DNA from: Candidatus Omnitrophota bacterium
GTDB taxonomy: Bacteria; Omnitrophota; Gorgyraeia; Gygaellales; Profunditerraquicolaceae
Assembly: GCA_028716305.1 (NCBI GenBank)
Contig: JAQUQA010000079.1
Location: forward strand, 1-6,096
Direction of reading: 5' to 3'
Length of the DNA stretch: 6,096 nt
The translations under genes were made by a program, and so were the position numbers. Positions 1 to 6,096 of the stretch are shown piece by piece (within the stretch, counting starts at the first letter, position 1; every line of letters begins with the position of its first letter). The notes below the pieces were generated by a model. It searched no databases. It had not been told where the DNA came from and saw nothing but the letters and a program-made list of their open reading frames with translations.

Positions 1-1
1 G

Positions 2-67
2 GAGAACGTTTTCGTGCGGTTCTTCAGCATCAAGAGGCAGGCTGAGGCAAAAACGATTAACCCTTAA
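2..67 (+). CDS. 3' end of an upstream gene, possibly ftsL (partial)
   Basis: A reading frame enters from the left edge and ends at TAA 65-67, leaving 21 visible residues, ENVFVRFFSIKRQAEAKTIN plus a final P. Its codons end mostly in C or G (AAC, TTC, GTG, CGG, ATC, AAG), like the genes downstream, so it looks more coding than the other two forward frames. In most dcw clusters the gene just before ftsI is ftsL, a small bitopic division protein whose end often follows an RE.LGL..P segment with a short beta-like tail. The visible hydrophobic VFVRFF could be such a tail, but no diagnostic motif is present. It lacks the NPR.RSAKLR ending expected of RsmH, the other usual neighbour. The identity is a positional inference only. 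Confidence 0.3.
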   Translation, partial: ENVFVRFFSIKRQAEAKTINP

Positions 68-137
68 GAATCCATCCCGACTGATGGCGGCCATTTTTCC
101 GTAAGCGCCATTTGAGCCATTAACTTATAAATTAATT

Positions 138-1868
138 GTGTATATAAGCGATCTGCGCCGCAAGGCCAAAGGGGTATTCCTCCTTTTTTTTATTTTCTTG
201 CTTTTTTGTATTGCCCGCCTGCTTTTCATCCAATTTTTCCGCGCCGACTACCTTAAAAGTATCGCCTCCAAGCAGCATAATCTCTTTCTGGAACTTGAGC
301 CGCGCCGGGGGACCATTTATGATACTAATCTGAAGCCGCAGGCAATAAACCTGGCGGTGGATTCGGTTTTTGCCGCTCCTTTGGAAATACCGGATACCGC
401 GAAAGAAGCGATGATCAGGCAGATCGCCAGAATCCTTGACCTTGACCCCGGGACCTTGCGGCAGAAGTTGAACCGCAAAAAATACTTTGTCTGGCTGGCC
501 AGAAAAGTTACTCCGGAACAAAGCGAGGCCCTGAAAAAACTCAAACTCAAAGGGGTCGGTTTCATCAAGGAAAGCAAGCGCTCTTATAATAATGGTTACC
601 TGGCCAGCCACGTGATCGGTTTTTCCGGGTTGGACAACGTCGGCCTCGATGGCATAGAACTTGTTTATGATAAGTATTTAAAAGGGGAAGCCGGCTGGGC
701 ACAGGTCTTGCGGGACGCCAGGCAAAAGAAGCTGGACCTGCAGGAAAAAATGGTCCTGCCCAAAGACGGCTACGACGTGGTCCTGAATATTGACGAAGTA
801 ATTCAGTATATCGCCGAGAGAGAACTGGACAAGGCCTATAAAAGCTATCATGCCGCCGGGGCAAGTATCGTGGTGATGGATCCGCATACCGGAGCAATCT
901 TGGCTTTAGCCAACCGGCCCACTTTTGACCTGAATAACTATCCGCGCACCCCCCCTGATGAACGCAGGGACCGCGCGCTGACCGATATGTTTGAACCGGG
1001 TTCCGTATTCAAGATCGTTACCGCCGCCGGCGCGCTGGAAGAAGGCAGGGTTTCCGAGGAGCAAAAGATTTTTTGCGAGAATGGTACTTATAAGTTTTCT
1101 TCGCATACCCTCCATGATCACCGCCCGCATGGCACGCTTACCTTCAGGGAGGTAATCGAGCAGTCCAGTAATATCGGTACGGCCAAGGCGGCGCAAATGC
1201 TGGGGGCTAACGATCTCTACAAATATATGCGCCTGTTTGGATTCGGCAGAAAACTGGGAATTGACCTGCGCGGGGAGATCAGCGGTGTGGCCAAAGACCC
1301 CCGTTTTTGGTCAAAGATATCCATCGTGACCATCCCCATGGGGCATGAGGTAGGAGTTACCGCTTTACAGCTGGCCGCGGCAACTTCCGTGATCGCCAAC
1401 GGCGGCCAGCTGATGAAACCATATATAGTCAGAGAGATCCGCGATAAGCAGGGGCAGACGATCAAGGAATTCTCTCCGCAGTTGTTAAATAAAGTGGTTT
1501 CTGTCGATACCGCGGAACGGGTCAAAAAAATAATGATCGGTGTCGTGGAAAAGGGCACCGGTAAACTGGCCGGGATGAAAGATTTTAGCGCCGCCGGAAA
1601 GACCGGCACCGCGCAGAAACTCGAGCCTAACGGTACCTATTCGCACAGTAAATTTGTCGGGTCATTTATCGGTTTTGCCCCGGCGGAAGACCCCCAGATT
1701 GCCATTGCGGTAGTCCTGGACCAGCCGCGGCCTTATTATTACGGAGGTGTAGTCGCCGCGCCGGTGTTCAGGAGCGTGGCCAGTGATACGTTGAAGTACC
1801 TTAAGATCAAGGAGACGCCGAGTAAAGAGGCGGTGGCCGATTTCGATGAAGCTCAGATATTTGATTAA
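138..1868 (+). CDS. ftsI: Septal peptidoglycan D,D-transpeptidase FtsI (class B penicillin-binding protein, PBP3/PBP2-like)
   Basis: This 576-residue class B penicillin-binding protein cross-links septal peptidoglycan strands on the outer face of the inner membrane during division. A basic N-terminus (RRKAK, 7-11) precedes a single membrane anchor at about 13-33. The RRGTIYD box (56-62) opens the non-catalytic dimerisation domain, which runs to about residue 210. The transpeptidase domain (about 215-555) has all three catalytic motifs: SVFK with nucleophile Ser289 and Lys292, SSN at 343-345, and KTGT at 488-491. The length is normal for FtsI. No PASTA repeats follow the catalytic domain, which argues against a SpoVD/PBP2x type. 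GTG 138 is the first usable start in a frame open from 105, and it sits just before the anchor. No clear Shine-Dalgarno sequence precedes it, so the exact start is less certain than the function. The last 23 bases overlap murE. The position ahead of murE supports ftsI over elongation-type pbp2, which usually sits beside rodA. Confidence 0.95.
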   Translation: MYISDLRRKAKGVFLLFFIFLLFCIARLLFIQFFRADYLKSIASKQHNLFLELEPRRGTIYDTNLKPQAINLAVDSVFAAPLEIPDTAKEAMIRQIARILDLDPGTLRQKLNRKKYFVWLARKVTPEQSEALKKLKLKGVGFIKESKRSYNNGYLASHVIGFSGLDNVGLDGIELVYDKYLKGEAGWAQVLRDARQKKLDLQEKMVLPKDGYDVVLNIDEVIQYIAERELDKAYKSYHAAGASIVVMDPHTGAILALANRPTFDLNNYPRTPPDERRDRALTDMFEPGSVFKIVTAAGALEEGRVSEEQKIFCENGTYKFSSHTLHDHRPHGTLTFREVIEQSSNIGTAKAAQMLGANDLYKYMRLFGFGRKLGIDLRGEISGVAKDPRFWSKISIVTIPMGHEVGVTALQLAAATSVIANGGQLMKPYIVREIRDKQGQTIKEFSPQLLNKVVSVDTAERVKKIMIGVVEKGTGKLAGMKDFSAAGKTGTAQKLEPNGTYSHSKFVGSFIGFAPAEDPQIAIAVVLDQPRPYYYGGVVAAPVFRSVASDTLKYLKIKETPSKEAVADFDEAQIFD

Positions 1869-3306
1869 TTCATTAGCCGATGCCCGCGGGCCGCAAGAGC
1901 CGAGCGATTTGCCGGTAACGGGAGTTACCGCCGATTCCCGCGAGGTGCAGCCGGGTTTTATTTTTGTTGCCGTTAAAGGCGCGAAAGAAGACGGTGCGGG
2001 ATTTATCCGTGAGGCAATCTCTAAGGGGGCCGCAGCGGTAGTTGGCAGTTCCGGCGCGGAACGGACCGCGGCAGGGGCGCCTTTTTTTGCGGTAAAGGAC
2101 CCCCGTTTGGCCCTGGCCATCCTCACGGACGGGTTCTACCGGCATCCTTCGGGAAAATTGAAGGTCGCCGGTATCACCGGCACAAACGGCAAGACCACCG
2201 TTACTTATCTTTTGGAGGCGATCGCCAGAGAGAACGCGCGTGTCCCGGCGGTGATCGGGACGATCAATTATCGCTACCAGGGCCGGATCATCTCCGCCAG
2301 GAATACGACCCCCGGTCCGCGGGAAATCAATTCCCTGCTCGACCAGATGAGCGGCGCCGGGGTGGAATATGTTTTTATGGAAGTTTCCTCCCATGCCCTC
2401 GAGCAGCAAAGGGTGCAAAGGATCAATTTTCATTCGGCAATCTTTACCAACCTGACGCAGGACCATCTGGACTATCATGGTGACCTGGAAAATTATTTTT
2501 TGGCCAAAAACCGGTTGTTTAAAGAACTACCCGGCGGTTCATTCGCGGTGCTGAATGACGATGATCCGTACACGCCCAGGATCAAGGCGGATTTGCACGC
2601 CGTCCCGGTGACTTATGGGATCGACAGCAGGCACGCGGAATTCTCGGCCGGAGAAATCAAGCTTGGAGTGGCAGGAACGCAATTTTTACTGCAGAGCCCG
2701 GCAGGTAGAATCGGTCTGCAGAGTAAGCTTATCGGCAGGCATAATATATATAATCTCCTGGCGGCTGCGGCCTGGGCAATCAAAGCGGGGTTTGATTTAA
2801 CCAGGGTGATCAAGGCGATAGAAGGGTTCAATGGCGTGCCCGGGAGGATGGAGGCGGTAAACACAGATAGGGATTTTGCGGTTTTTGTCGATTACGCCCA
2901 CACCGATGACGCGCTAAAGAATGTGATTTCCGCCTTAAGGGAGATCTGCCGGGGCAGGATCATCGTAGTCTTTGGCTGCGGGGGTGACAGGGACAGGCTT
3001 AAAAGGCCGAAGATGGGCGCGGTTTCAAGCGCCCTGGCCGATTTTGTGATTGTTACCAGTGATAATCCGCGTTCGGAAGACCCCGCCCGAATCATCAAAG
3101 AAATCACAAAGGGGATCAAAAAAGATAATTTTCTTGTAGAGCCGGACAGGCGCCAGGCAATAAAAAAATCTTTGTCAATGGCCGGCGCAGGGGATATTAT
3201 ATTGATAGCCGGAAAGGGCCATGAAGATTATCAGGTCTTCAAGGACACTACGGTACATTTTGACGATCGAGAGGAAGTTAAGGCATGTTTAAAAGCGGGG
3301 AATTAG
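1846..3306 (+). CDS. murE: UDP-N-acetylmuramoyl-L-alanyl-D-glutamate--2,6-diaminopimelate ligase MurE
   Basis: This cytoplasmic Mur ligase (486 residues, usual length) adds the third stem amino acid to UDP-MurNAc-L-Ala-D-Glu with ATP. The N-terminal UDP-substrate domain includes TADSREVQPGFIFVA (28-42). The central ATPase domain has the P-loop GITGTNGKTT (109-118), TTPGP (154-158), MEVSSHAL (178-185) and TNLTQDHLDYHG (201-212). Lys221 in YFLAKNRLF is the probable carbamylated lysine. RHNIYN (298-303) and GVPGRME (330-336) lead into the C-terminal domain, which holds DNPRSEDP (406-413) and GKGHEDYQ (456-463). The DNPR signature, with Arg409, is known to contact the carboxylate of meso-diaminopimelate, whereas lysine-adding enzymes differ here. 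Meso-DAP is therefore the likely substrate. The start lies inside the end of ftsI, with a GAGG at 1827-1830 that is rather far upstream (15 bases). Translational coupling to ftsI is likely. The MKLRYLINSL opening matches the usual family start. Confidence 0.97.
   Translation: MKLRYLINSLADARGPQEPSDLPVTGVTADSREVQPGFIFVAVKGAKEDGAGFIREAISKGAAAVVGSSGAERTAAGAPFFAVKDPRLALAILTDGFYRHPSGKLKVAGITGTNGKTTVTYLLEAIARENARVPAVIGTINYRYQGRIISARNTTPGPREINSLLDQMSGAGVEYVFMEVSSHALEQQRVQRINFHSAIFTNLTQDHLDYHGDLENYFLAKNRLFKELPGGSFAVLNDDDPYTPRIKADLHAVPVTYGIDSRHAEFSAGEIKLGVAGTQFLLQSPAGRIGLQSKLIGRHNIYNLLAAAAWAIKAGFDLTRVIKAIEGFNGVPGRMEAVNTDRDFAVFVDYAHTDDALKNVISALREICRGRIIVVFGCGGDRDRLKRPKMGAVSSALADFVIVTSDNPRSEDPARIIKEITKGIKKDNFLVEPDRRQAIKKSLSMAGAGDIILIAGKGHEDYQVFKDTTVHFDDREEVKACLKAGN
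3270..3275 (+). promoter_or_regulatory. Ribosome binding site of murF
   Basis: AGAGGA lies nine bases before the ATG at 3285 and inside the end of murE. It is the clearest Shine-Dalgarno-like sequence in the window. It supports ATG 3285 as the murF start despite the 22-base overlap with murE. Confidence 0.6.
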
Positions 3307-4646
3307 CCAGGGCCTGCGGCGGCAGGCTGCGTTCCGGAAAAGAAGATTTATCTATCAGGAGTATTTCGACAGACTCGCGCAGCCTGAAGCGCCATTCTGC
3401 CTTTGTCGCCATAAAAGGTGACCACTTTGACGGCCATGATTTTATCCCGGCAGCGCTTAAGAAGGGCGCGGTTTGCGTCATTGTCGGTAAAAAGGCAAAG
3501 CCGGCGGCGGTCCCGGCGGGTACCTGCGTCATCGAAGTCCCGGATACGCTAAGGGCCCTGGGGGAGATTGCCCGTTATCATCGCCGGAGATTCACTATCC
3601 CGGTTATCGCGGTTACGGGCAGTAACGGGAAAACTTCTACCAAAGAAATGGTTGCGCACCTTTTGTCAGCACGATATAATGTGTTGAAGAACGAAGGGAC
3701 CAAGAACAACCAGATCGGCCTGCCCCTGGCCTTGTTAGGGCTTAATTCCGGACATGATCTCGCCGTCCTGGAGATCGGCTCCAATCATTTCGGTGAAGTG
3801 GGGTATCTTGCCGGCATCTGTCTGCCCAATATCGGTATCATTACCAATATCGGGCCTTCTCACCTGGAACATTTTCGCGGCCTGGAGGGTGTTTTTCGGG
3901 AAAAGATTTCCCTGGTCCGTAATTTAGAGGGGCCGCGCATCGCCGTTCTTAATGCGGATGACCGGTTTTTAAAAGCGGAAATAAATAAAACCGATAATCC
4001 CGTCTTTGTGATTGGGGTGGCGCTGAACCAGAAGGCGGATTTTTGCGTCTCGGCGTTGAAATTCGGTGATCGCGGGATCAATTTTACGGTCAACCGGAAA
4101 CACTGCTTTGAGCTAAAGAGTCCGGCCAGGCATAATCTCTATAATGCCCTGACGGCAATTGCCGTCGCGCGCATTTTTGGAATAGATTATCAATCCATCG
4201 GCAGGAAGCTTTCCGGGTTTAATTTTCCGCAAAGCAGGTTTAATCCGGTCACCTTGAACAACGTCAAGTTTATCGACGATACGTATAATTCAAACCCTTT
4301 TTCTTTGAGCCAGGCGCTCCAGAGCCTGGGGGAACTTAAGGTAAAGGGGAGGAAGATCCTGATTATGGGGGATATGCTGGAGTTGGGCGATCAGGAGCTG
4401 GATTTTCACGCCCAGGCGGGCAGGGACGCCGCCAGGGTTTGCGACGCCTTGATCGCCGTGGGACGGCTCTCCGAGGAGGCCGCGGCTGCCGCGCGGCAAA
4501 GCGGCCTGGACAGTAAGAGGGTTTTTACCTGCCGGTCGGCCGACCAGGCGCGGGAATTCTTATTCGACAAATTATCTCCGGACGGCGATGATATCATCCT
4601 GGTAAAAGGCTCGCGCCGGATGAAGATGGAGCAGGTCTTTCGTTAA
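3285..4646 (+). CDS. murF: UDP-N-acetylmuramoyl-tripeptide--D-alanyl-D-alanine ligase MurF
   Basis: MurF completes the cytoplasmic precursor by joining D-Ala-D-Ala to the UDP-MurNAc-tripeptide with ATP. The 453 residues match the family's usual length. The N-terminal domain shows ISTDSRSLKRHSAFVAIKG (27-45). The ATPase core has the P-loop AVTGSNGKTSTK (109-120), a NEGTKNNQIGLP segment (136-147) equivalent to the family's T.GN.NN.IG.P, EIGSNHFGE (163-171) and NIGPSHLEHF (188-197). Lys207 in REKISL is probably the active-site lysine. ARHNLYNALTA (281-291) follows. The MurF-specific DDTYNSNPFS (331-340) and MGDMLELG (361-368) separate it from MurC, MurD and MurE. The C-terminus carries VKGSRRMKMEQVF (440-452), a typical family ending. 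It starts within murE behind a good ribosome binding site, so the two are probably translated together. The mraY start follows 24 bases after its stop. Confidence 0.97.
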   Translation: MFKSGELARACGGRLRSGKEDLSIRSISTDSRSLKRHSAFVAIKGDHFDGHDFIPAALKKGAVCVIVGKKAKPAAVPAGTCVIEVPDTLRALGEIARYHRRRFTIPVIAVTGSNGKTSTKEMVAHLLSARYNVLKNEGTKNNQIGLPLALLGLNSGHDLAVLEIGSNHFGEVGYLAGICLPNIGIITNIGPSHLEHFRGLEGVFREKISLVRNLEGPRIAVLNADDRFLKAEINKTDNPVFVIGVALNQKADFCVSALKFGDRGINFTVNRKHCFELKSPARHNLYNALTAIAVARIFGIDYQSIGRKLSGFNFPQSRFNPVTLNNVKFIDDTYNSNPFSLSQALQSLGELKVKGRKILIMGDMLELGDQELDFHAQAGRDAARVCDALIAVGRLSEEAAAAARQSGLDSKRVFTCRSADQAREFLFDKLSPDGDDIILVKGSRRMKMEQVFR

Positions 4647-4670
4647 ACCAATCTTTTAGGTACGCTCAAA

Positions 4671-5759
4671 ATGTTATACACTTTACTCTACCCTCTGCAC
4701 GAGACTTTTTCCTATTTGAATATCTTCCGTTATATTACCTTCCGCGCGGCGATGGCCGCCTTAACCTCTTTTGTCATCAGTATGGTCCTGGCGCCCTGGT
4801 TGATTAGAAAACTCAAAGAGCTTAATATCGGAGAGAACATCCGTAAGGAAGACAGCGCCAGGCTGCATCAGCTCCACTGCAGCAAACAACAGACTCCGAC
4901 GATGGGGGGGATACTGATCCTGGCGGCGGTATTGTTTTCCACGCTGGTCTGGGCGGATATTACCAACCGTTATATCCTTCTGGCTTGTTTTGTCACGGTT
5001 TGGCTGGGCCTGACCGGTTTCATGGATGACTATTTGAAACAAATAAAGAAAAAGTCAAAAGGGCTGACCGCTACGGCTAAATTCACCAGCCAGATTTTGC
5101 TCGGCTTGATCCTGGGCACGGTGCTTTTCCTCTATCCCGCCCTGAACACAAAACTTTATCTGCCGTTTTTAAAAGGGGTCTCCCTGGAACTCGGGATATT
5201 TTATATCTTGTTCGTTATCCTGGTGATTACCGGTTCCTCGAATTCGGTCAATCTTACCGACGGTTTAGACGGCCTGGCGATAGGCTGCGTGATTATGGCC
5301 GCGATCGCTTTCAGCATCCTCTGTTATGTTTCGGGAAACCTGAATTTCAGCGAATACCTGTTGATCCCTTACATCCGCGGCAGCGGGGAATTGACGGTTT
5401 TTTGCGCCAGTATTTTGGGCGCAGGTTTGGGTTTCTTGTGGTTTAATTGCCATCCGGCATCGATCTTTATGGGGGATGTCGGTTCGCTTGCCTTGGGCGG
5501 GGCCTTGGGCGCAGTCGCCATTTTCATAAAAAAAGAAATGCTCCTGGTGATCGTCGGCGGAATATTTGTCCTGGAGGCGCTCTCGGTAATCCTGCAGGTT
5601 TCTTCTTTCAAATTCAGAAAAAAACGCATTTTCAGGATAGCGCCTTTGCATCATCATTTTCAGTTCCTGGGCTGGCAGGAAAATAAAGTCGTCGTGCGTT
5701 TTTGGATCATGGCCGGACTTTTGGCGCTATTGACCCTGGTCACTCTAAAGACAAGATAA
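4671..5759 (+). CDS. mraY: Phospho-N-acetylmuramoyl-pentapeptide-transferase MraY
   Basis: MraY transfers phospho-MurNAc-pentapeptide from UDP to undecaprenyl phosphate, forming lipid I at the inner membrane. The 362 residues have about ten hydrophobic segments, roughly at 24-44, 76-95, 100-118, 135-155, 173-190, 203-221, 241-258, 270-287, 290-310 and 341-360, as expected for the family. The opening (MLYTLLYPLH, then NIFRYITFRA at 17-26) is characteristic. Diagnostic motifs are TPTMGG (75-80), the aspartate pair Asp119-Asp120 in FMDDYLK, NLTDGLDGLA (194-203), FMGDVGS with Asp269 (266-272) and PLHHHF (325-330). All expected catalytic aspartates and the histidine motif are present. The loop before TPTMGG is about four residues longer than in E. 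coli-type enzymes and lacks the usual GP..H. The ATG at 4671 has only a weak TTAGG at 4656-4660. The N-terminus fits the family exactly, so the start is secure. Its place after murF is the standard dcw arrangement. Confidence 0.97.
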   Translation: MLYTLLYPLHETFSYLNIFRYITFRAAMAALTSFVISMVLAPWLIRKLKELNIGENIRKEDSARLHQLHCSKQQTPTMGGILILAAVLFSTLVWADITNRYILLACFVTVWLGLTGFMDDYLKQIKKKSKGLTATAKFTSQILLGLILGTVLFLYPALNTKLYLPFLKGVSLELGIFYILFVILVITGSSNSVNLTDGLDGLAIGCVIMAAIAFSILCYVSGNLNFSEYLLIPYIRGSGELTVFCASILGAGLGFLWFNCHPASIFMGDVGSLALGGALGAVAIFIKKEMLLVIVGGIFVLEALSVILQVSSFKFRKKRIFRIAPLHHHFQFLGWQENKVVVRFWIMAGLLALLTLVTLKTR

Positions 5760-5779
5760 ATTTTTTAATATTACCCGGT

Positions 5780-6096
5780 GTGAAAAACAGCGAATACTTC
5801 AAGGGAAAGAATATCACCATTATCGGCCTGGCACGTTCCGGCCTGTCTTGCGCCAATCTTTTGCATGGATTGGGCGCGAGGGTCACGCTTAGCGAATCAC
5901 AGGATACTCCCCAGATCCATTCTTTTGCCGCCAAGCTTGTTTCCGAAGAAATTAAATACGAATTGGGTAAACATACTCCTGAATTCATCGCAGGCAGGGA
6001 TCTGGTAGTTGTTTCTCCGGGGGTACCGGATTCGAGTGAAGCGGTCCGCTGGGCGCAAGAACGGAAGATCCCGCTTTATAGCGAGATCGAAGTGGC
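5780..6096 (+). CDS. murD: UDP-N-acetylmuramoylalanine--D-glutamate ligase MurD, N-terminal part (cut by window edge)
   Basis: MurD adds D-glutamate to UDP-MurNAc-L-Ala in the cytoplasm using ATP. Only 105 complete codons of a roughly 450-residue family are visible, covering the N-terminal UDP-substrate domain. They show a Rossmann-like opening, GKNITIIGLARSGLSCANLL (9-28), then GARVTLSES (32-40), and the family's VVVSPGVP (76-83) and PLYSEIEV (98-105). The catalytic P-loop would lie just beyond the edge. GTG 5780 is the best start: no ATG lies in frame upstream, and the residues after it match the usual MurD start (short lead, G-K, beta strand, G...SG). No Shine-Dalgarno sequence is evident in the 20-base gap after mraY. 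MurC and MurG also bind UDP-sugars, but the SPGVP and SEIE motifs and the position directly after mraY favour murD. The frame is intact to the edge. Confidence 0.93.
   Translation, partial: MKNSEYFKGKNITIIGLARSGLSCANLLHGLGARVTLSESQDTPQIHSFAAKLVSEEIKYELGKHTPEFIAGRDLVVVSPGVPDSSEAVRWAQERKIPLYSEIEV

Noticed and set aside
2..121. A reading frame on the - strand open across most of the left edge
   Set aside because: It lies in the same codon register as the forward frame ending at 67. It has no recognisable motif, opposes the operon direction and is cut by the edge, so it is most likely a shadow.
126..131. TATAAA resembling a -10 promoter element just before ftsI
   Set aside because: No -35-like hexamer lies at a suitable distance (the bases about 17 upstream read AAGCGC), and it falls only seven bases before the start codon. 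AT-rich leader sequence explains it.
1217..1609. Antisense open frame of about 130 codons within ftsI
   Set aside because: It lies wholly opposite a well-supported gene with all its catalytic motifs, has no family resemblance, and GC-rich coding sequence commonly leaves such frames open.
1873..2478. Antisense open frame of about 200 codons within murE
   Set aside because: This is the longest antisense frame, but the + strand carries the full set of MurE motifs across it. The antisense translation is arginine- and glycine-rich with no recognisable domain.
5760..5779. T-rich run after mraY as a possible terminator
   Set aside because: The TTTTTT tract is not preceded by a GC-rich inverted repeat, and murD begins 20 bases after mraY on the same strand.

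Overview
The window is a stretch of a bacterial division and cell wall (dcw) gene cluster, with every confident gene on the + strand. The order is ftsI, murE, murF, mraY and the first third of murD, which is the classic dcw order. A short reading frame entering from the left edge may be the tail of ftsL. All five named genes are recognised from family motifs read directly in the translations. No mobile element, CRISPR array, RNA gene or transcriptional terminator was seen.

Layout. Bases 1-137 hold the end of a probable upstream gene and a short leader. ftsI (138-1868) encodes the septal peptidoglycan transpeptidase. murE (1846-3306) overlaps it by 23 bases, and murF (3285-4646) overlaps murE by 22 bases. 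After a 24-base gap comes mraY (4671-5759). After a further 20 bases comes murD, which starts with GTG at 5780 and runs off the right edge. The overlaps, the short gaps and the lack of any hairpin plus T-tract between genes suggest one transcript.

How the genes work together. MurD adds D-Glu to UDP-MurNAc-L-Ala in the cytoplasm, MurE adds the third residue and MurF adds D-Ala-D-Ala. MraY moves the finished phospho-MurNAc-pentapeptide onto undecaprenyl phosphate in the inner membrane. FtsI cross-links the exported strands at the division septum. MurE carries the DNPR signature, so the third stem residue is probably meso-diaminopimelate.

Organism. The sequence is of intermediate GC content, with many GCC, GGC, CTG and ATC codons. 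The MurE signature and an FtsI without visible PASTA domains fit a diderm bacterium with DAP-type peptidoglycan. Some motif variants (the LH..K..TPTMGG segment of MraY, the diverged post-RG segment of FtsI, and the LEGVFREK segment of MurF) recall Planctomycetota and Omnitrophota-like lineages. That placement comes from memory of family sequences, not from a search, and is tentative. The content is ordinary core metabolism, and I found no convincing previously undescribed system. The findings are small points about motifs, start sites and gene overlap.
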